In this document: positions 1 to 9,389 of the stretch, one piece after another
How the letters are laid out: every line of letters starts with the position of its first letter
How positions within the stretch are numbered: the first letter of the stretch is position 1
Source: Kastovskya adunca ATA6-11-RM4
GTDB lineage: Bacteria > Cyanobacteriota > Cyanobacteriia > Cyanobacteriales > Coleofasciculaceae
Reading direction: 5' to 3'
NCBI GenBank assembly: GCA_019359445.1
Contig: JAHHHJ010000004.1
Location: 62,001 to 126,000, forward strand
DNA: 64,000 nucleotides
Translations under genes and position numbers: made by a program
The notes under the pieces: model-generated
Told to the model about the DNA's origin: nothing
Database searches by the model: none
Seen by the model: only the letters and a program-made list of their open reading frames with translations

Positions 1-78
1 ACCAGTTGTTTGGGCATAGATATCTAGTGGAGTTGGGGTAAAAATTAGGAAGACCGTCTACCGGAGAATAAACGCGCC

Positions 79-510
79 ATGAACGAATTTATGCAAGCAG
101 CTATTGAGGAAGCCAAAGCGGGACTCAGTGAGGGAGGAATTCCTATTGGTTCGGTGCTGGTGAAGGAGGGAAAAGTGGTTGGTAGAGGGCACAATCAGCG
201 CGTCCAAAACAACGACCCCGTTACCCATGCTGAAATTGACTGTCTGCGAAATGCGGGGAGAATTGGTAACTACACAGGAACAACCCTGTATTCAACTTTA
301 ATGCCTTGCTACCTCTGCTCTGGTGCGGTGGTGCAATTTGGGATTAAAAAAGTGATTGCTGGGGAATCAGCCACGTTTCCTGGTGCTAGGGAGTTTATGG
401 AGTCTCATGGCGTTGAGGTAATTGATCTGGATTTGGAGGAGTGCAAACAGTTGATGAGTGACTTTATCCACAGCAATCCGGACTTGTGGAATGAAGACAT
501 TGGCAACTAA
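79..510 (+). CDS. Yeast-type cytosine deaminase (nucleoside deaminase family)
   Basis: A 143-residue zinc-dependent deaminase expected to hydrolyse cytosine to uracil in pyrimidine salvage. The zinc site is complete: HAE at residues 50-52 (His50, catalytic Glu52) and PCxxC with Cys77 and Cys80. The overall layout follows fungal cytosine deaminase (FCY1) more than TadA: a GGIPIG stretch near residue 19, GHN at 37-39, and a C-terminal EDIG in which Asp140 matches the FCY1 residue that contacts the cytosine ring. It has the compact length of that family. The gene converges with the P450 gene, 12 bp apart. A guanine deaminase or another small nucleobase deaminase is the main alternative. Confidence 0.85.
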   Translation: MNEFMQAAIEEAKAGLSEGGIPIGSVLVKEGKVVGRGHNQRVQNNDPVTHAEIDCLRNAGRIGNYTGTTLYSTLMPCYLCSGAVVQFGIKKVIAGESATFPGAREFMESHGVEVIDLDLEECKQLMSDFIHSNPDLWNEDIGN

Positions 511-522
511 AGGGCGCTGAGT

Positions 523-1899
523 TTATTTAGGCAATGTGTTGGCATTTTGAGCCTCGGCTGTTTTCACCCGCTCTATGACAACCATCTGCATCTTGCTAGG
601 AGGAGCCACGGTTAAGCCACGGCGTACAGGCTTGGCGGGACGCTGATCAACCAGAGCTAGGTGAAAGCGGGACAGAATCGTCGCCAGTACTAGTTTCATT
701 TCCATCTGTGCTAGTGCCATGCCAATACAGAGGCGATCGCTTCCACCAAAGGGGAAATACTCGTAGGGTGAAAATTGCCGTTCTAGAAAGCGCTCTGGCT
801 GGAAGCGCTTAGGTTCTGGGTAGATATCCTCCCGCTGATGCACTAAATAAATGCTAGGCAACAGTACCGTACCTGCTTTAAAGTCATGCCCCATTAGCTC
901 TAGCGGTGATTTGAGAATTCTAGGGAAGGTTGTTATGGCAATGGGATAAATCCGCAGGGTTTCCTGGCAGACTGCCGTGAGGTAGGGAAGCCGGGAAATT
1001 TTGCCCTTGTCGGCGTCATCGCTGAGGGTTCCTAGCTCACAACGCAGCTTTTCCTCGACTTCGGGGAGGTGATGAGTCCAGTACAATGCCCAGGTGAGAG
1101 CGGATGCGGTGGTTTCATGCCCCGCAACTAGCAGTGTCATCAACTCGTCGTGTAACTCTTGGTCTGTCATGGGCTGACCCGCTTGATCGCGAGCTGACAT
1201 CAGTAACGTGAGGATATCAGTGCCAGAGAAGTCACCTTGCTCTCGGCGATCGCGAATCTCATCATAGATTAGCTGCTGAATTTTCTGCTTTTGACGCAAA
1301 AAGCGCCCCCACGGGCTAAGTGACCCCCAATCCTTTTGGAGTGAAGGAAAAAATAGCAAGGCGGAACTCAAGGGAGAACCGATCGCCTCTAGCAGCGAAC
1401 TGAGCAGTTGCCTGAGTTGCTCGTAACGATCTCCTTGATGCAGCCCGAACACGGCTTGGAGAATCACTCGTAGGGTGATTTCTTGCATCGATAAACGGAT
1501 CGGGAAAGGCTTGCCAACTTCCCACTGTGCCGTCACCTGTGCGGTAATATCGCAGATTAGCTGGTTGTAGGTACGCAAGCGATCGCCATGAAAAGGTGGC
1601 ATCAACAGCCGTCGCTGGCGCTGATGTTGAGGTCCATCCATCAATAGCAGGGATTTGTCCCCCAGCAAAAATCGTAGAATTCTATTTCCCTTACCAATTT
1701 CAAACCGCTCTGAATCGGCGGTAAAAAGCTCCTGGATTGCCTTGGGGTTGCTACAGTACACGACGGGAGAATTCTGGCTACCCACCGTGAAGAAATCCCC
1801 ATAGCGTTGAGCATAGTCATCCATGTACTCTAAGGGACGAGCCACCAGCTTCAGCGTCCGGAGAAGTTGAGGAGTTTTCGGGCCGTTGGGCAGTTTCAT
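523..1899 (-). CDS. Cytochrome P450 (CYP110-like)
   Basis: A 458-residue haem monooxygenase with no membrane anchor. Visible landmarks are the oxygen-activating I-helix AGHETT (259-264), the K-helix ExxR (Glu313-Arg316) and the haem-binding loop with proximal Cys391 in FPFGGSDRLCIG (382-393). The N-terminus (KLPNGPKTP) and general pattern resemble cyanobacterial CYP110 enzymes, whose known members oxidise fatty acids and terpenoids, so the substrate here is not predictable. The loop reads FGGSDRLC where FGGGxRxC is usual, a tolerated change in this group. The gene lies 48 bp downstream of a ribokinase gene on the same strand and may be cotranscribed with it, but I see no metabolic link. Confidence 0.92.
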   Translation of the reverse strand: MKLPNGPKTPQLLRTLKLVARPLEYMDDYAQRYGDFFTVGSQNSPVVYCSNPKAIQELFTADSERFEIGKGNRILRFLLGDKSLLLMDGPQHQRQRRLLMPPFHGDRLRTYNQLICDITAQVTAQWEVGKPFPIRLSMQEITLRVILQAVFGLHQGDRYEQLRQLLSSLLEAIGSPLSSALLFFPSLQKDWGSLSPWGRFLRQKQKIQQLIYDEIRDRREQGDFSGTDILTLLMSARDQAGQPMTDQELHDELMTLLVAGHETTASALTWALYWTHHLPEVEEKLRCELGTLSDDADKGKISRLPYLTAVCQETLRIYPIAITTFPRILKSPLELMGHDFKAGTVLLPSIYLVHQREDIYPEPKRFQPERFLERQFSPYEYFPFGGSDRLCIGMALAQMEMKLVLATILSRFHLALVDQRPAKPVRRGLTVAPPSKMQMVVIERVKTAEAQNANTLPK

Positions 1900-1947
1900 A
1901 GAATTAATCGCCAGTGCTTTTCTTTTATTGTGACTTGGCGATCGCGG

Positions 1948-2886
1948 CTACTGCTTCCCGTCGTTTCTCACCAGAAACGCCTCAAGAGTTTCTCGCTCAG
2001 GTAGAGATGGTTGCGCCCCAGCTTTCGTTGCTGACAAGGCACCAGCCCCTGCCCCCCAGAGGACGGCTTCCCGCAAGGAACGCCCTTCTGCTAAGGCGGC
2101 TGCTAAAGCGCCATTGAAGGCATCCCCAGCTGCGACAGTATCAATGGCTTCTACGGCAAAGGCAGGAACAAAGAAGGTTTCGACCGTTGTGGCGCAAACA
2201 ACACCTTTTGCCCCCAGTTTCACAATTACTGTACAGGCTCCTCGGCGCTGCAACTCAGCGGCTGCTCGTTGAGCGGTTTCTGGGCTATTCACAGCAAAGC
2301 CGACTAACTGACTGGCTTCGACTTCATTGGGCGTGAGGATATCTATTAAGGGATAAAGTGCCGCCGGGATGTCTTGGGCGGGTGCGGGGTCGAGGATCGC
2401 AGGTACCCCTGCTTGCTGTGCGGCTTGAGCTGCCGCCATCACTGCCGCGAGCGGAATTTCTAGTTGTAAGAGTAAGGCGGCGGCATTGGGTAATAAGGTA
2501 CAAAGGCGGGCAACATCTGACTCATTCACCTGTCCATTTGCCCCAGCAACAATGATGATGTTGTTCTCGCCAGCATCATCTACGGCAATAACGGCAACAC
2601 CAGAACTGACGGTATCTACTAGGAGTTGGTCGGTTTTGACTTCCGCCGCGTGCAGGCTAGTAAGCAGGGCGTTGCCAAAGTTATCGTTTCCCACCCGTCC
2701 CACCATTTGAGTTGGGATTCCTAGGCGTGCGACGGCGACGGCTTGATTGGCTCCTTTGCCACCTGCAGTGATCGAGAAGTCATGACCGTGTAAGGTTTCC
2801 CCTGCTACGGGTAGCCGAGGAGTTCGGACTACCAAATCCATGTTGATGCTGCCGAAGACGATAACTCTTGGTGATTTCACGAGCAA
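1948..2886 (-). CDS. rbsK: Ribokinase
   Basis: A 312-residue PfkB-family sugar kinase, expected to phosphorylate D-ribose at O5 in the cytoplasm. The first PfkB signature, GGKGANQAVAVARLG, is at 42-56. The second, DTVAAGDAFNGA (249-260), holds catalytic base Asp255 and the anion hole. The substrate region GSINMDLV at 12-19 is the form seen in ribokinases rather than fructokinases or adenosine kinases. Length is normal. No ribose transporter or rbsD lies nearby, so the ribose may come from nucleoside breakdown. The start has no strong Shine-Dalgarno sequence. Confidence 0.9.
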   Translation of the reverse strand: MLVKSPRVIVFGSINMDLVVRTPRLPVAGETLHGHDFSITAGGKGANQAVAVARLGIPTQMVGRVGNDNFGNALLTSLHAAEVKTDQLLVDTVSSGVAVIAVDDAGENNIIIVAGANGQVNESDVARLCTLLPNAAALLLQLEIPLAAVMAAAQAAQQAGVPAILDPAPAQDIPAALYPLIDILTPNEVEASQLVGFAVNSPETAQRAAAELQRRGACTVIVKLGAKGVVCATTVETFFVPAFAVEAIDTVAAGDAFNGALAAALAEGRSLREAVLWGAGAGALSATKAGAQPSLPERETLEAFLVRNDGKQ

Positions 2887-2951
2887 AAAAAGTTTGGCGA
2901 TCGCCTCTAAATCAGTAGGTGAGAATCAATCAAACTCCATAAAGCAATGGT

Positions 2952-4061
2952 TTAAATGAAAACACAGTTAAATAAAGGTAACGTCACGGTAAACGTTGTA
3001 CCCACACCCGGTTCGCTTTCGACGGTGATTTTCCCGTTGTGGAGATCTAAGCATTTTTTGACCATCGTTAGCCCTAGCCCATGTCCGGGAATATCACCAA
3101 CGTTTGTAGCACGGTGGAAGGACTCAAACAGCCGCTTTTTATCCGCTGGAGGAATACCAATACCCTTGTCTTTAACCTTAAAGATCGTTTCTCCATTCTC
3201 ACAATGCAGATCAAAGTAAATGTTAGCGACATGGGGAGAATATTTTAGGGCATTGACTAGCAAGTTACTCAGAATATGCCGGATTAGCTTTCTATCGAGG
3301 CAGACATCTGTGCAGTCCCCATGAATATTAAGAATAATTTGATGCTTATGTCCAGCGCTAAACTGCAACTCTTCGACCAAATTACGACAAAATTCCTCTA
3401 AATCGAATTTTTCAAGCTTACATTCTAATTTTCCACTTTCTGCCCTGGCAAAATTCAAAACTTCATTCAACAACTCATTTACAGAGTAAACAGAGGTTTG
3501 AATCAGATAGAGATATTCTCGGCGTCTAATTTCTGACAATTCATGGCTGTGGTTTTCTAGAAGTTCTGCCGCTGAAGAGATGGCTGTGAGGGGGTTGCGA
3601 AACTCATGGACAACCATAGACCAGAAGCGAGATTGGATTTCGCTGACTTGTTGGGCTTTTTCTAAGGCAATGCGAGTGGCGGCTTCTGCCAAATGCCGAC
3701 GCAGCGCAATTTCAATCGTCGTTTGCAAATCTCGCTCATCGAAGGGTTTTAGGATGTAGCCGAATGGCTCAGTGATTTTGGCTCGCTGGAGGGTATTTTC
3801 GTCAGCATTTGCTGTCAAATAGACAATGGGGATATCAGAAATATATTTAATTTGTTCTGCGGCTTCAATACCATCCATGTCTCCTTGCAAGTAAATATCC
3901 ATCAAGATTAAATCTATCTGGTCTTCTCTGGCTTTCTGAATTGCTGTTTCTGCGGAAGCAACAGAAGCAACAACGGTGTAACCTAATTCTTCTAGACTTC
4001 TTTCTATATCTTTAGCGACGATTCTTTCGTCTTCTACTATTAAAATCCGGGCGCTTTCCAT
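2952..4061 (-). CDS. Receiver-histidine kinase hybrid (REC-HisKA-HATPase)
   Basis: A 369-residue soluble signalling protein with the receiver in front: a REC domain at 5-120 with phospho-acceptor Asp55 and Lys105, a short helical linker, HisKA with His152 in the H-box VVHEFRNP, and HATPase_c with N-box Asn270, G1 DKGIGIP (298-304) and G2 GHGLGL (326-331). All catalytic motifs are intact. The start codon is 5 bp after the stop of the upstream CBS-GAF kinase gene, so the two are almost certainly one transcript. A relay from the upstream kinase to this receiver, which would then gate the kinase domain, is a reasonable inference. No DNA-binding output domain is encoded here. Confidence 0.9.
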   Translation of the reverse strand: MESARILIVEDERIVAKDIERSLEELGYTVVASVASAETAIQKAREDQIDLILMDIYLQGDMDGIEAAEQIKYISDIPIVYLTANADENTLQRAKITEPFGYILKPFDERDLQTTIEIALRRHLAEAATRIALEKAQQVSEIQSRFWSMVVHEFRNPLTAISSAAELLENHSHELSEIRRREYLYLIQTSVYSVNELLNEVLNFARAESGKLECKLEKFDLEEFCRNLVEELQFSAGHKHQIILNIHGDCTDVCLDRKLIRHILSNLLVNALKYSPHVANIYFDLHCENGETIFKVKDKGIGIPPADKKRLFESFHRATNVGDIPGHGLGLTMVKKCLDLHNGKITVESEPGVGTTFTVTLPLFNCVFI

Positions 4062-4066
4062 TTTTA

Positions 4067-6325
4067 TTATTCCCGTCCTATGTTTTCTTTTTCTGCAAAA
4101 ACAGTTTTGAAGGATGTTCCTTGACTACTATTAAGCTCAATTGTGCCACTTAACTGCTCGGCTAGGGTGCATACTAATTCTAAACCTAGTGATTTGGTTT
4201 TTCTAAAGTTTAAGTCTTCTGGGAACCCAACACCGTTGTCACTAACTATTAGTGTTAACTGATCCTTTTTTTGAGATTGCAGCTCAATCGTGATTCTGTT
4301 GTCTGAGCTGGCGTTGGGGAAGGCGTGTTTCAAGGCGTTGGAAACTAGCTCGTTGACAATCAAGCCACAAGGAATTGCGGTATCAATACTCAAAGGAATG
4401 CTGTCAAGCTGGCTTTCAACAGTCAGGAGTTGGGTGTTAGCACTATAGGAACGGAGAAGATTTTTGGATAAGTCGCGAATGTAATCAACGAAGTTGACTT
4501 TTGATAAGTCTTTAGACTGATATAACTTCTCGTGGATGAGAGCCATTGAGCGGATGCGATTTTGGCTATCTTTAAAGAGTAACCGTGCTTCTTCATCTTT
4601 GATATAGCTAGATTGCAGCCGCAGGAGACTAGAAATAATCTGCAAATTGTTTTTGACGCGGTGGTGAATTTCCTTGAGCAATATCTCTTTTTCTTTGAGG
4701 GAAACTTTAAGTTTTTCCTCAGCGCGTTTGCGTTCAGCGAGTTCTGTTTGGACTTGCTGATAAAGTTCTGATTGTTGAATGGCGATCGCAATTTGCGTGG
4801 CTAATTGTTTTAGCAGATCGATCTCATACTCTCGCCAACGTCTTGGGCCAGAGCAATTATAGGCACATAGTAGCCCCCATAAGTGGTCGTTTTGCAGGAT
4901 AGGGACAACCAAGTTAGCACGAATATCAAAGAGTGTCAGGATGTCGATGTGACACTGGCTCAACCCCGCCGTATAAATATCCTCTGTAACTTGAATTCGT
5001 CCTTCTTTATAAGAGTGAGCGTAGTCTTTCCCAAAACAGGTATCTTTGATGGTGCTATTTAAAGCGGGTTCCCAGCCTTCCCCGGCAGATTCTACAACTA
5101 CGGTGCCGCTTAAGTCAGGATTGAAACGATAAATCAGCACGCGATCGGTTTGCAGAAACTGCCGCACTTCCGCAACTGAGGTGTGGAGAATCTCATCTAA
5201 TTCCAGAGACTCCCGAATGCGGAGCGCCATCTCTGTCAGGAGACGATAGCACTGCAATTGCTGCCGGAGTTCGGCAGGACTTTCCTGGCTGGAAGGGGAG
5301 TCTAAATCAACGTCTTCTTCATTGGGGGAGGTGGCTTTCTGGGCAGCAAATTCCTCGACGGATTGCTGCAACTGCTCAATTTTTGCCGCCATTTCTGTGA
5401 TATCGAGGGTTTGTAGAAAGCTCGTAGGTGTGAGAATTCCTTTTAGTTCAGCATCCTGTGACACCACGACTTGCTGTACCCGGCTCTGCTGCATTTCCCA
5501 AAAGACTTCTAAGACTGACTGGGAGGGACTGAAGGCTAAACAGGGTGTACTCATCACCTCCTGCGCCTGTAGCTTTTCTATGTCTAGAGCAAAGGATTGC
5601 AGTTGCACGATGTCTCGTTGGGTGATGATACCTGCGAGGATTGGGGAAAGAGTACTGAGTGCGGAGTCCTGAGTCGTGGGTAATGAAGTGCTAAGTTTTT
5701 CTGGCTCCGGTTCCCCTGTCCCTCCCTTTTCTTCCTCTATGATCACAACATGACTCACCTGATGTTCTTGCATTAGTTGAGCAATGCTCATGATTGAGGC
5801 GCTTGGCGGGGCTTGAATTACGGAAGTATTCATCGCTTCGGACAAACACCGCGACTTGAGCAGCTCATCGAGTTGCAGAGCTTGGCGAAGGCTTTCGAGG
5901 GTGATGATGCCGACGGGCTGCTGTTGTGCGTCTACGACAGGTAGGTGACGGATTTGATGCTGGCGGAGGAGAGACAGGGCGGTGAATATGTTGTGCGCCT
6001 CTGCTTCGGGAAGGGCGATCGCAGATGATGGAACTACCTCACCCACTGTCATATCATCTAAGTTCTTTCCTGAGGCGATCGCTCGCACTGCATCGGTTTC
6101 TGTAAATATTCCTCTCAACTGGGAGCCATCTACCACCAAAACAGCACTGGCTCTGGCTTTATTCATTAAAATTAATGCCATAGGCAGATTGAAGCCCGGC
6201 AGCATACAGCTACTTTTCGCTTTACCCATGATGGCGATCGCCTCCTGCAACGTGGTGTCAGGAGTAACCTTCAAAGGGCGACGATCAATTGCCTGCTCCC
6301 AGCGAAGCAATTTCATCTGTTGCAT
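4067..6325 (-). CDS. CBS(x4)-cyanobacteriochrome GAF-histidine kinase
   Basis: A 752-residue cytoplasmic sensor kinase. Domains in order: four CBS motifs (about 12-310), which usually bind adenine nucleotides; a linker; a GAF domain (about 360-515); a coiled linker; and a HisKA_2-type kinase with HHRVKNN at 554-560 (probable phospho-His555) and an ATPase domain with DNGVGFP (696-702). The GAF domain looks like a bilin-binding cyanobacteriochrome: canonical Cys458-His459 followed by the ANLVVPIL and LWGLL signatures, plus a DXCF motif (Asp428-Thr-Cys430-Phe431) exactly 28 residues upstream. DXCF proteins attach the bilin through both cysteines and commonly sense violet/blue to green light. CBS3 is interrupted by about 30 low-complexity residues (about 198-228). 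The start ATG follows a short AT-rich leader. Confidence 0.9.
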   Translation of the reverse strand: MQQMKLLRWEQAIDRRPLKVTPDTTLQEAIAIMGKAKSSCMLPGFNLPMALILMNKARASAVLVVDGSQLRGIFTETDAVRAIASGKNLDDMTVGEVVPSSAIALPEAEAHNIFTALSLLRQHQIRHLPVVDAQQQPVGIITLESLRQALQLDELLKSRCLSEAMNTSVIQAPPSASIMSIAQLMQEHQVSHVVIIEEEKGGTGEPEPEKLSTSLPTTQDSALSTLSPILAGIITQRDIVQLQSFALDIEKLQAQEVMSTPCLAFSPSQSVLEVFWEMQQSRVQQVVVSQDAELKGILTPTSFLQTLDITEMAAKIEQLQQSVEEFAAQKATSPNEEDVDLDSPSSQESPAELRQQLQCYRLLTEMALRIRESLELDEILHTSVAEVRQFLQTDRVLIYRFNPDLSGTVVVESAGEGWEPALNSTIKDTCFGKDYAHSYKEGRIQVTEDIYTAGLSQCHIDILTLFDIRANLVVPILQNDHLWGLLCAYNCSGPRRWREYEIDLLKQLATQIAIAIQQSELYQQVQTELAERKRAEEKLKVSLKEKEILLKEIHHRVKNNLQIISSLLRLQSSYIKDEEARLLFKDSQNRIRSMALIHEKLYQSKDLSKVNFVDYIRDLSKNLLRSYSANTQLLTVESQLDSIPLSIDTAIPCGLIVNELVSNALKHAFPNASSDNRITIELQSQKKDQLTLIVSDNGVGFPEDLNFRKTKSLGLELVCTLAEQLSGTIELNSSQGTSFKTVFAEKENIGRE
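5644..5735. repeat. STRR-like insertion inside the CBS3 coding region
   Basis: This segment codes for residues of about 198-228 in the CBS-GAF kinase, between HVVIIEE and [10 protein letters not shown], two strands that are normally joined by a short turn in a CBS motif. Its DNA contains degenerate copies of the ACTCAGGACTC-type heptad found at 12200 and 45263 (read on the minus strand: gactcagga, gcactcag). The reading frame is kept. Insertion of a repeat fragment is inferred from the domain comparison. Confidence 0.5.
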
Positions 6326-6624
6326 AAGTTAATAAATAGATGGGTATAAGCGAGTGAGTACTCACACTCACTTCTTTCTCTACCTTTTTATATGCCCTAC
6401 GACTAAACTGTCTACTGTAATTTGGCAGATCCTTAGGTGATTGTCTTCTCAAGACTGCAAATTTTAGAAAAATCTGGTTTTTTATGACGTGGGTGCGGGG
6501 GAGCTAGGGAAGCTCTTAATCGTGTTGCGTCCCTTGCTATATTCAGATGCGGAATGGGAACTCTTAGAGGTGGAGGGATAAAAGCCTCTGTTTTTTTGAG
6601 AATTTCCTCAACCCATTGCCAATT
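6326..6624. promoter_or_regulatory. Divergent intergenic region with 12-bp palindrome
   Basis: About 300 bp separate the CBS-GAF kinase gene (leftward) from the dynamin-like gene (rightward). A perfect palindrome, GTGAGTACTCAC, sits at 6354-6365, about 29 bp upstream of the kinase start. On the minus strand it is followed by TATACC, a possible -10 element, so it could be an operator overlapping the kinase promoter. No gene is supported here; an open frame on the minus strand (6433-6633) has no recognisable features. Confidence 0.3.
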
Positions 6625-9090
6625 ATGACTCAAATGTTACCTCAGTGCGAAAGCCTAACCGCTCAGGTGGAAAGCCTCCTGCAACTGTTGCATCAGGAGC
6701 CTACGCTGCGGCAAATTGATACGACGGCGGTTCGGACTTCTCTGCAAAAAGTGATTGCGCCGAAGTTTGAGATTGTGTTTGCAGGAGCCTTCAGTGCGGG
6801 GAAATCCATGCTGATCAATGCGCTGTTGGAGCGGGAATTACTTTACAGTGCTGAGGGACACGCCACGGGAACGGAGTGTTATATCGAGTACGCCCCCGCC
6901 GATAAGGAACGCGTTGTTCTCACCTTCATGAGTGAGATGGAAATCCGCGAACAAGTCGATGCGTTCTGTGAGCAATTGGGATTGCCGAAACACCCCAATA
7001 TTAATTTGCAGGAAGTGCTCGATTTATTACGCCAAGGGTGCGAAGCGATTATCGAGACAGAGGGGGGAGAAGCGAAAAGCGAACGGGCTAAACAAGCCAA
7101 GTCGCTATGGTTCTTGTTGGAGGGATTTGAGGCAAATCGCGATCGCGTTCTCACTAAAGACAATAACTCTGTTTCGATGGAGGATTTTAATTTCTCCAAT
7201 CTCCAAGAAGCCGCAGACTATGCGCGTCGCGGCAAAAATAGTGCTGTCTTGAAGAAGATTGAGTATTACTGCCATCATCCCCTCCTCAAGGATGGTAATG
7301 CGATCATCGACACGCCAGGAATTGATGCTCCGGTAAGAAAAGATGCCCTAGTTGCTTACAACAAAGTAGAAAATCCTGATACCTCAGCGGTGGTGTGTGT
7401 TTTTAAAACCGCTACAACCGGGGAGTTGACTTCAGAAGAAACAGAGCTACTGGAGCGGATGCAGAAAAGTCCGGGAATTCGCGATCGTGTTTTTTACGTC
7501 TTCAACCGCATTGATGCAACTTGGTATGCACCCCAGTTAGATCACCTACTAGAGAAGGTGATTAGTTCTCAATTTCGGGATACCACGAGAATTTATAAAA
7601 CTAGTGGTTTACTGGGATTTCATGGCAGCCAAATTAAGAACACAAGTGCTGGCGATCGCTTCGGGCTAGATTCGATTTTTGCTAAAAGCGCCAAAGGGCT
7701 GAATGGACAAGAAGAAACACCACAATTTGTCTTTGCGTTTAATAACTACTGTTCCAATTCTGGTAAGTTAGCGGCTACTCAATTTGACACTATTGTCAAG
7801 GGGAAAGAAACTCCTAATGAAAACTATGTGCGGCTTCTCAATGAATGGGGAATTCCCCTCCTTGATAAGCTGATTCAAGATAGCGGTATCGAAGAATTCC
7901 GCAGTGCGATTATTCGTTACCTGACGGAAGAAAAGCGCCCGCAACTCTTCGCCGCCTTAGCGGATGATTTGCAAGACCTTTGCATTAATCTCAAGAAACA
8001 TTATCAGGCAATGCAGCGGGAATTGGATAGTCAGCCCCGCGAAATCGACCAAATGAAAGAGCGGGAGTTGCAATACCTCAGTCAAGAACTCAATGAAATT
8101 GGCAATGCCTTCCGCGAACACATTAAAAGCGAAATAACTGAGGTTATTGGTGGTACAAACATCCCCTTTGAGGAAGAGTTTCAGAAACTCAAAGCACGGA
8201 TGGTAAGTCGCTTAGATGAGTTGCTAAAAACGTTTTCAATTAGTACCGCTCACAATCGCGCTGTCGTCAGTCATCGCCGCAATACAGTAGTACCGTTGCT
8301 GGCAATTTTAGCGGAAGCCTTTTACTACTTATCCAATGAGTTAGAAGATGTCTTAGTTGCTGCTTCTGAGGAAGTCGTTGCCAACTTTTTCCAGCGTTTG
8401 CTTGAGCGAGTGCGAAAGGCAGATTATTACCGTCAAATTTATCGCTTGTTGGGTAATGATGGAGGAATCGAGCAACAGCTAAAAGAGCTACAAGTACAGG
8501 TAGTTCATGCATTAGTGAATGAAGCGCAAACGGAATGCGATCGCTACGTGCGAGAACGTCCTGATTTTTACACCGAAGGCACCAGTGCTATATGGCAATT
8601 GCGGCAAACCTTACAGCAAACCTGCCGCAGCTACGACTACGAAAGCATGAAGGAAGCCGAACCCGCTATCCGACAACTGCTAAAACTAGATTTCGATCCG
8701 AAAATTTCCCATACCGTTAATCGTACCTTCCGCGCCACCATCAACACAACTCTCAATAAACATCTCACACCTAGAGCGGAAAAACAGGCTGCGGAAATCC
8801 TACAACTATACGATCGCGCCCGTACTTATCTCGGACAAACGTTGGATAAAGAAGCTGAGGAGAAAATCAAGCAAAACCTACGGCGACAAAGTGAGGTGGA
8901 AAGCAAAATTCAAACCTACAGCAAAGCGGTTGAAAGCATCAACAGTTGCTTAGAAGCAATGCAGTTAGATCATCATCACCAGTTGCCAACAATTGGGAAA
9001 TCTGATTTCAACTTGATTCTTCCTATCCCAGAAGTTGTTGGTATCAGCAACGGGATTGTTGATGTTGTTGCAACGATATCAGAAGCCTAA
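6625..9090 (+). CDS. Dynamin-like GTPase
   Basis: An 821-residue large GTPase of the bacterial dynamin-like group. The GTPase domain has G1 GAFSAGKS (54-61), a G2 threonine in the THATGTE-like stretch that follows, G3 DTPGID near residue 225 and G4 NRID near 290. A long helical stalk rich in Glu/Gln/Arg follows, ending in a coiled region. Bacterial relatives bind and remodel membranes and act in membrane repair, cell division or phage tolerance; which applies here is unknown. I use the ATG at 6625 rather than the in-frame TTG at 6616; neither has a good Shine-Dalgarno sequence. The TAA stop is the very edge of a MITE-like repeat. A KGK cluster follows on the same strand. Confidence 0.85.
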   Translation: MTQMLPQCESLTAQVESLLQLLHQEPTLRQIDTTAVRTSLQKVIAPKFEIVFAGAFSAGKSMLINALLERELLYSAEGHATGTECYIEYAPADKERVVLTFMSEMEIREQVDAFCEQLGLPKHPNINLQEVLDLLRQGCEAIIETEGGEAKSERAKQAKSLWFLLEGFEANRDRVLTKDNNSVSMEDFNFSNLQEAADYARRGKNSAVLKKIEYYCHHPLLKDGNAIIDTPGIDAPVRKDALVAYNKVENPDTSAVVCVFKTATTGELTSEETELLERMQKSPGIRDRVFYVFNRIDATWYAPQLDHLLEKVISSQFRDTTRIYKTSGLLGFHGSQIKNTSAGDRFGLDSIFAKSAKGLNGQEETPQFVFAFNNYCSNSGKLAATQFDTIVKGKETPNENYVRLLNEWGIPLLDKLIQDSGIEEFRSAIIRYLTEEKRPQLFAALADDLQDLCINLKKHYQAMQRELDSQPREIDQMKERELQYLSQELNEIGNAFREHIKSEITEVIGGTNIPFEEEFQKLKARMVSRLDELLKTFSISTAHNRAVVSHRRNTVVPLLAILAEAFYYLSNELEDVLVAASEEVVANFFQRLLERVRKADYYRQIYRLLGNDGGIEQQLKELQVQVVHALVNEAQTECDRYVRERPDFYTEGTSAIWQLRQTLQQTCRSYDYESMKEAEPAIRQLLKLDFDPKISHTVNRTFRATINTTLNKHLTPRAEKQAAEILQLYDRARTYLGQTLDKEAEEKIKQNLRRQSEVESKIQTYSKAVESINSCLEAMQLDHHHQLPTIGKSDFNLILPIPEVVGISNGIVDVVATISEA

Positions 9091-9243
9091 GAGGATGTCT
9101 GAAAAGTTTGTGGAGGGTATATTTTGTCATTCTGAGCGTAACGAAGTGGAGCGAAGAATCCCAATTTTCCATTGTGGTTTGAGATGCTTCACTACGCTGT
9201 CGCTCCGTTCAGCATGACATTTTTGACTTCTCAGACATCCTCT
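9090..9243. mobile_element. MITE-like element with terminal inverted repeats
   Basis: About 154 bp bounded by an inverted repeat AGAGGATGTCTGA(A/G)AAGT. Inside is a second, imperfect inversion built from a cyanobacterial dispersed motif (tgtcattctgagcg... and its partner ...gttcagcatgaca). There is no coding capacity. The first base of the left repeat is the last base of the dynamin-like gene's TAA. The left flank reads TA and the right AA, so a target duplication is not clear. No related transposase is in the window. Confidence 0.7.
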
Positions 9244-9389
9244 AAGGAGTAAACTTGCGGCTATAGGAAGGAAGCACGCCTATGCGGGTTGTAAATGTTC
9301 TTCACCTGCGTAGGTACGCTTCACCTGTGTAACCGCGACTTCAGTTGTCGAGATTACTTGAAGACAGTTAGTTTGACTAAGGATGAATC

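Noticed and set aside
6433-6633. 66-codon frame on the minus strand in the kinase/dynamin gap
   Set aside because: No conserved pattern, no Shine-Dalgarno sequence, and it runs over the likely promoters.
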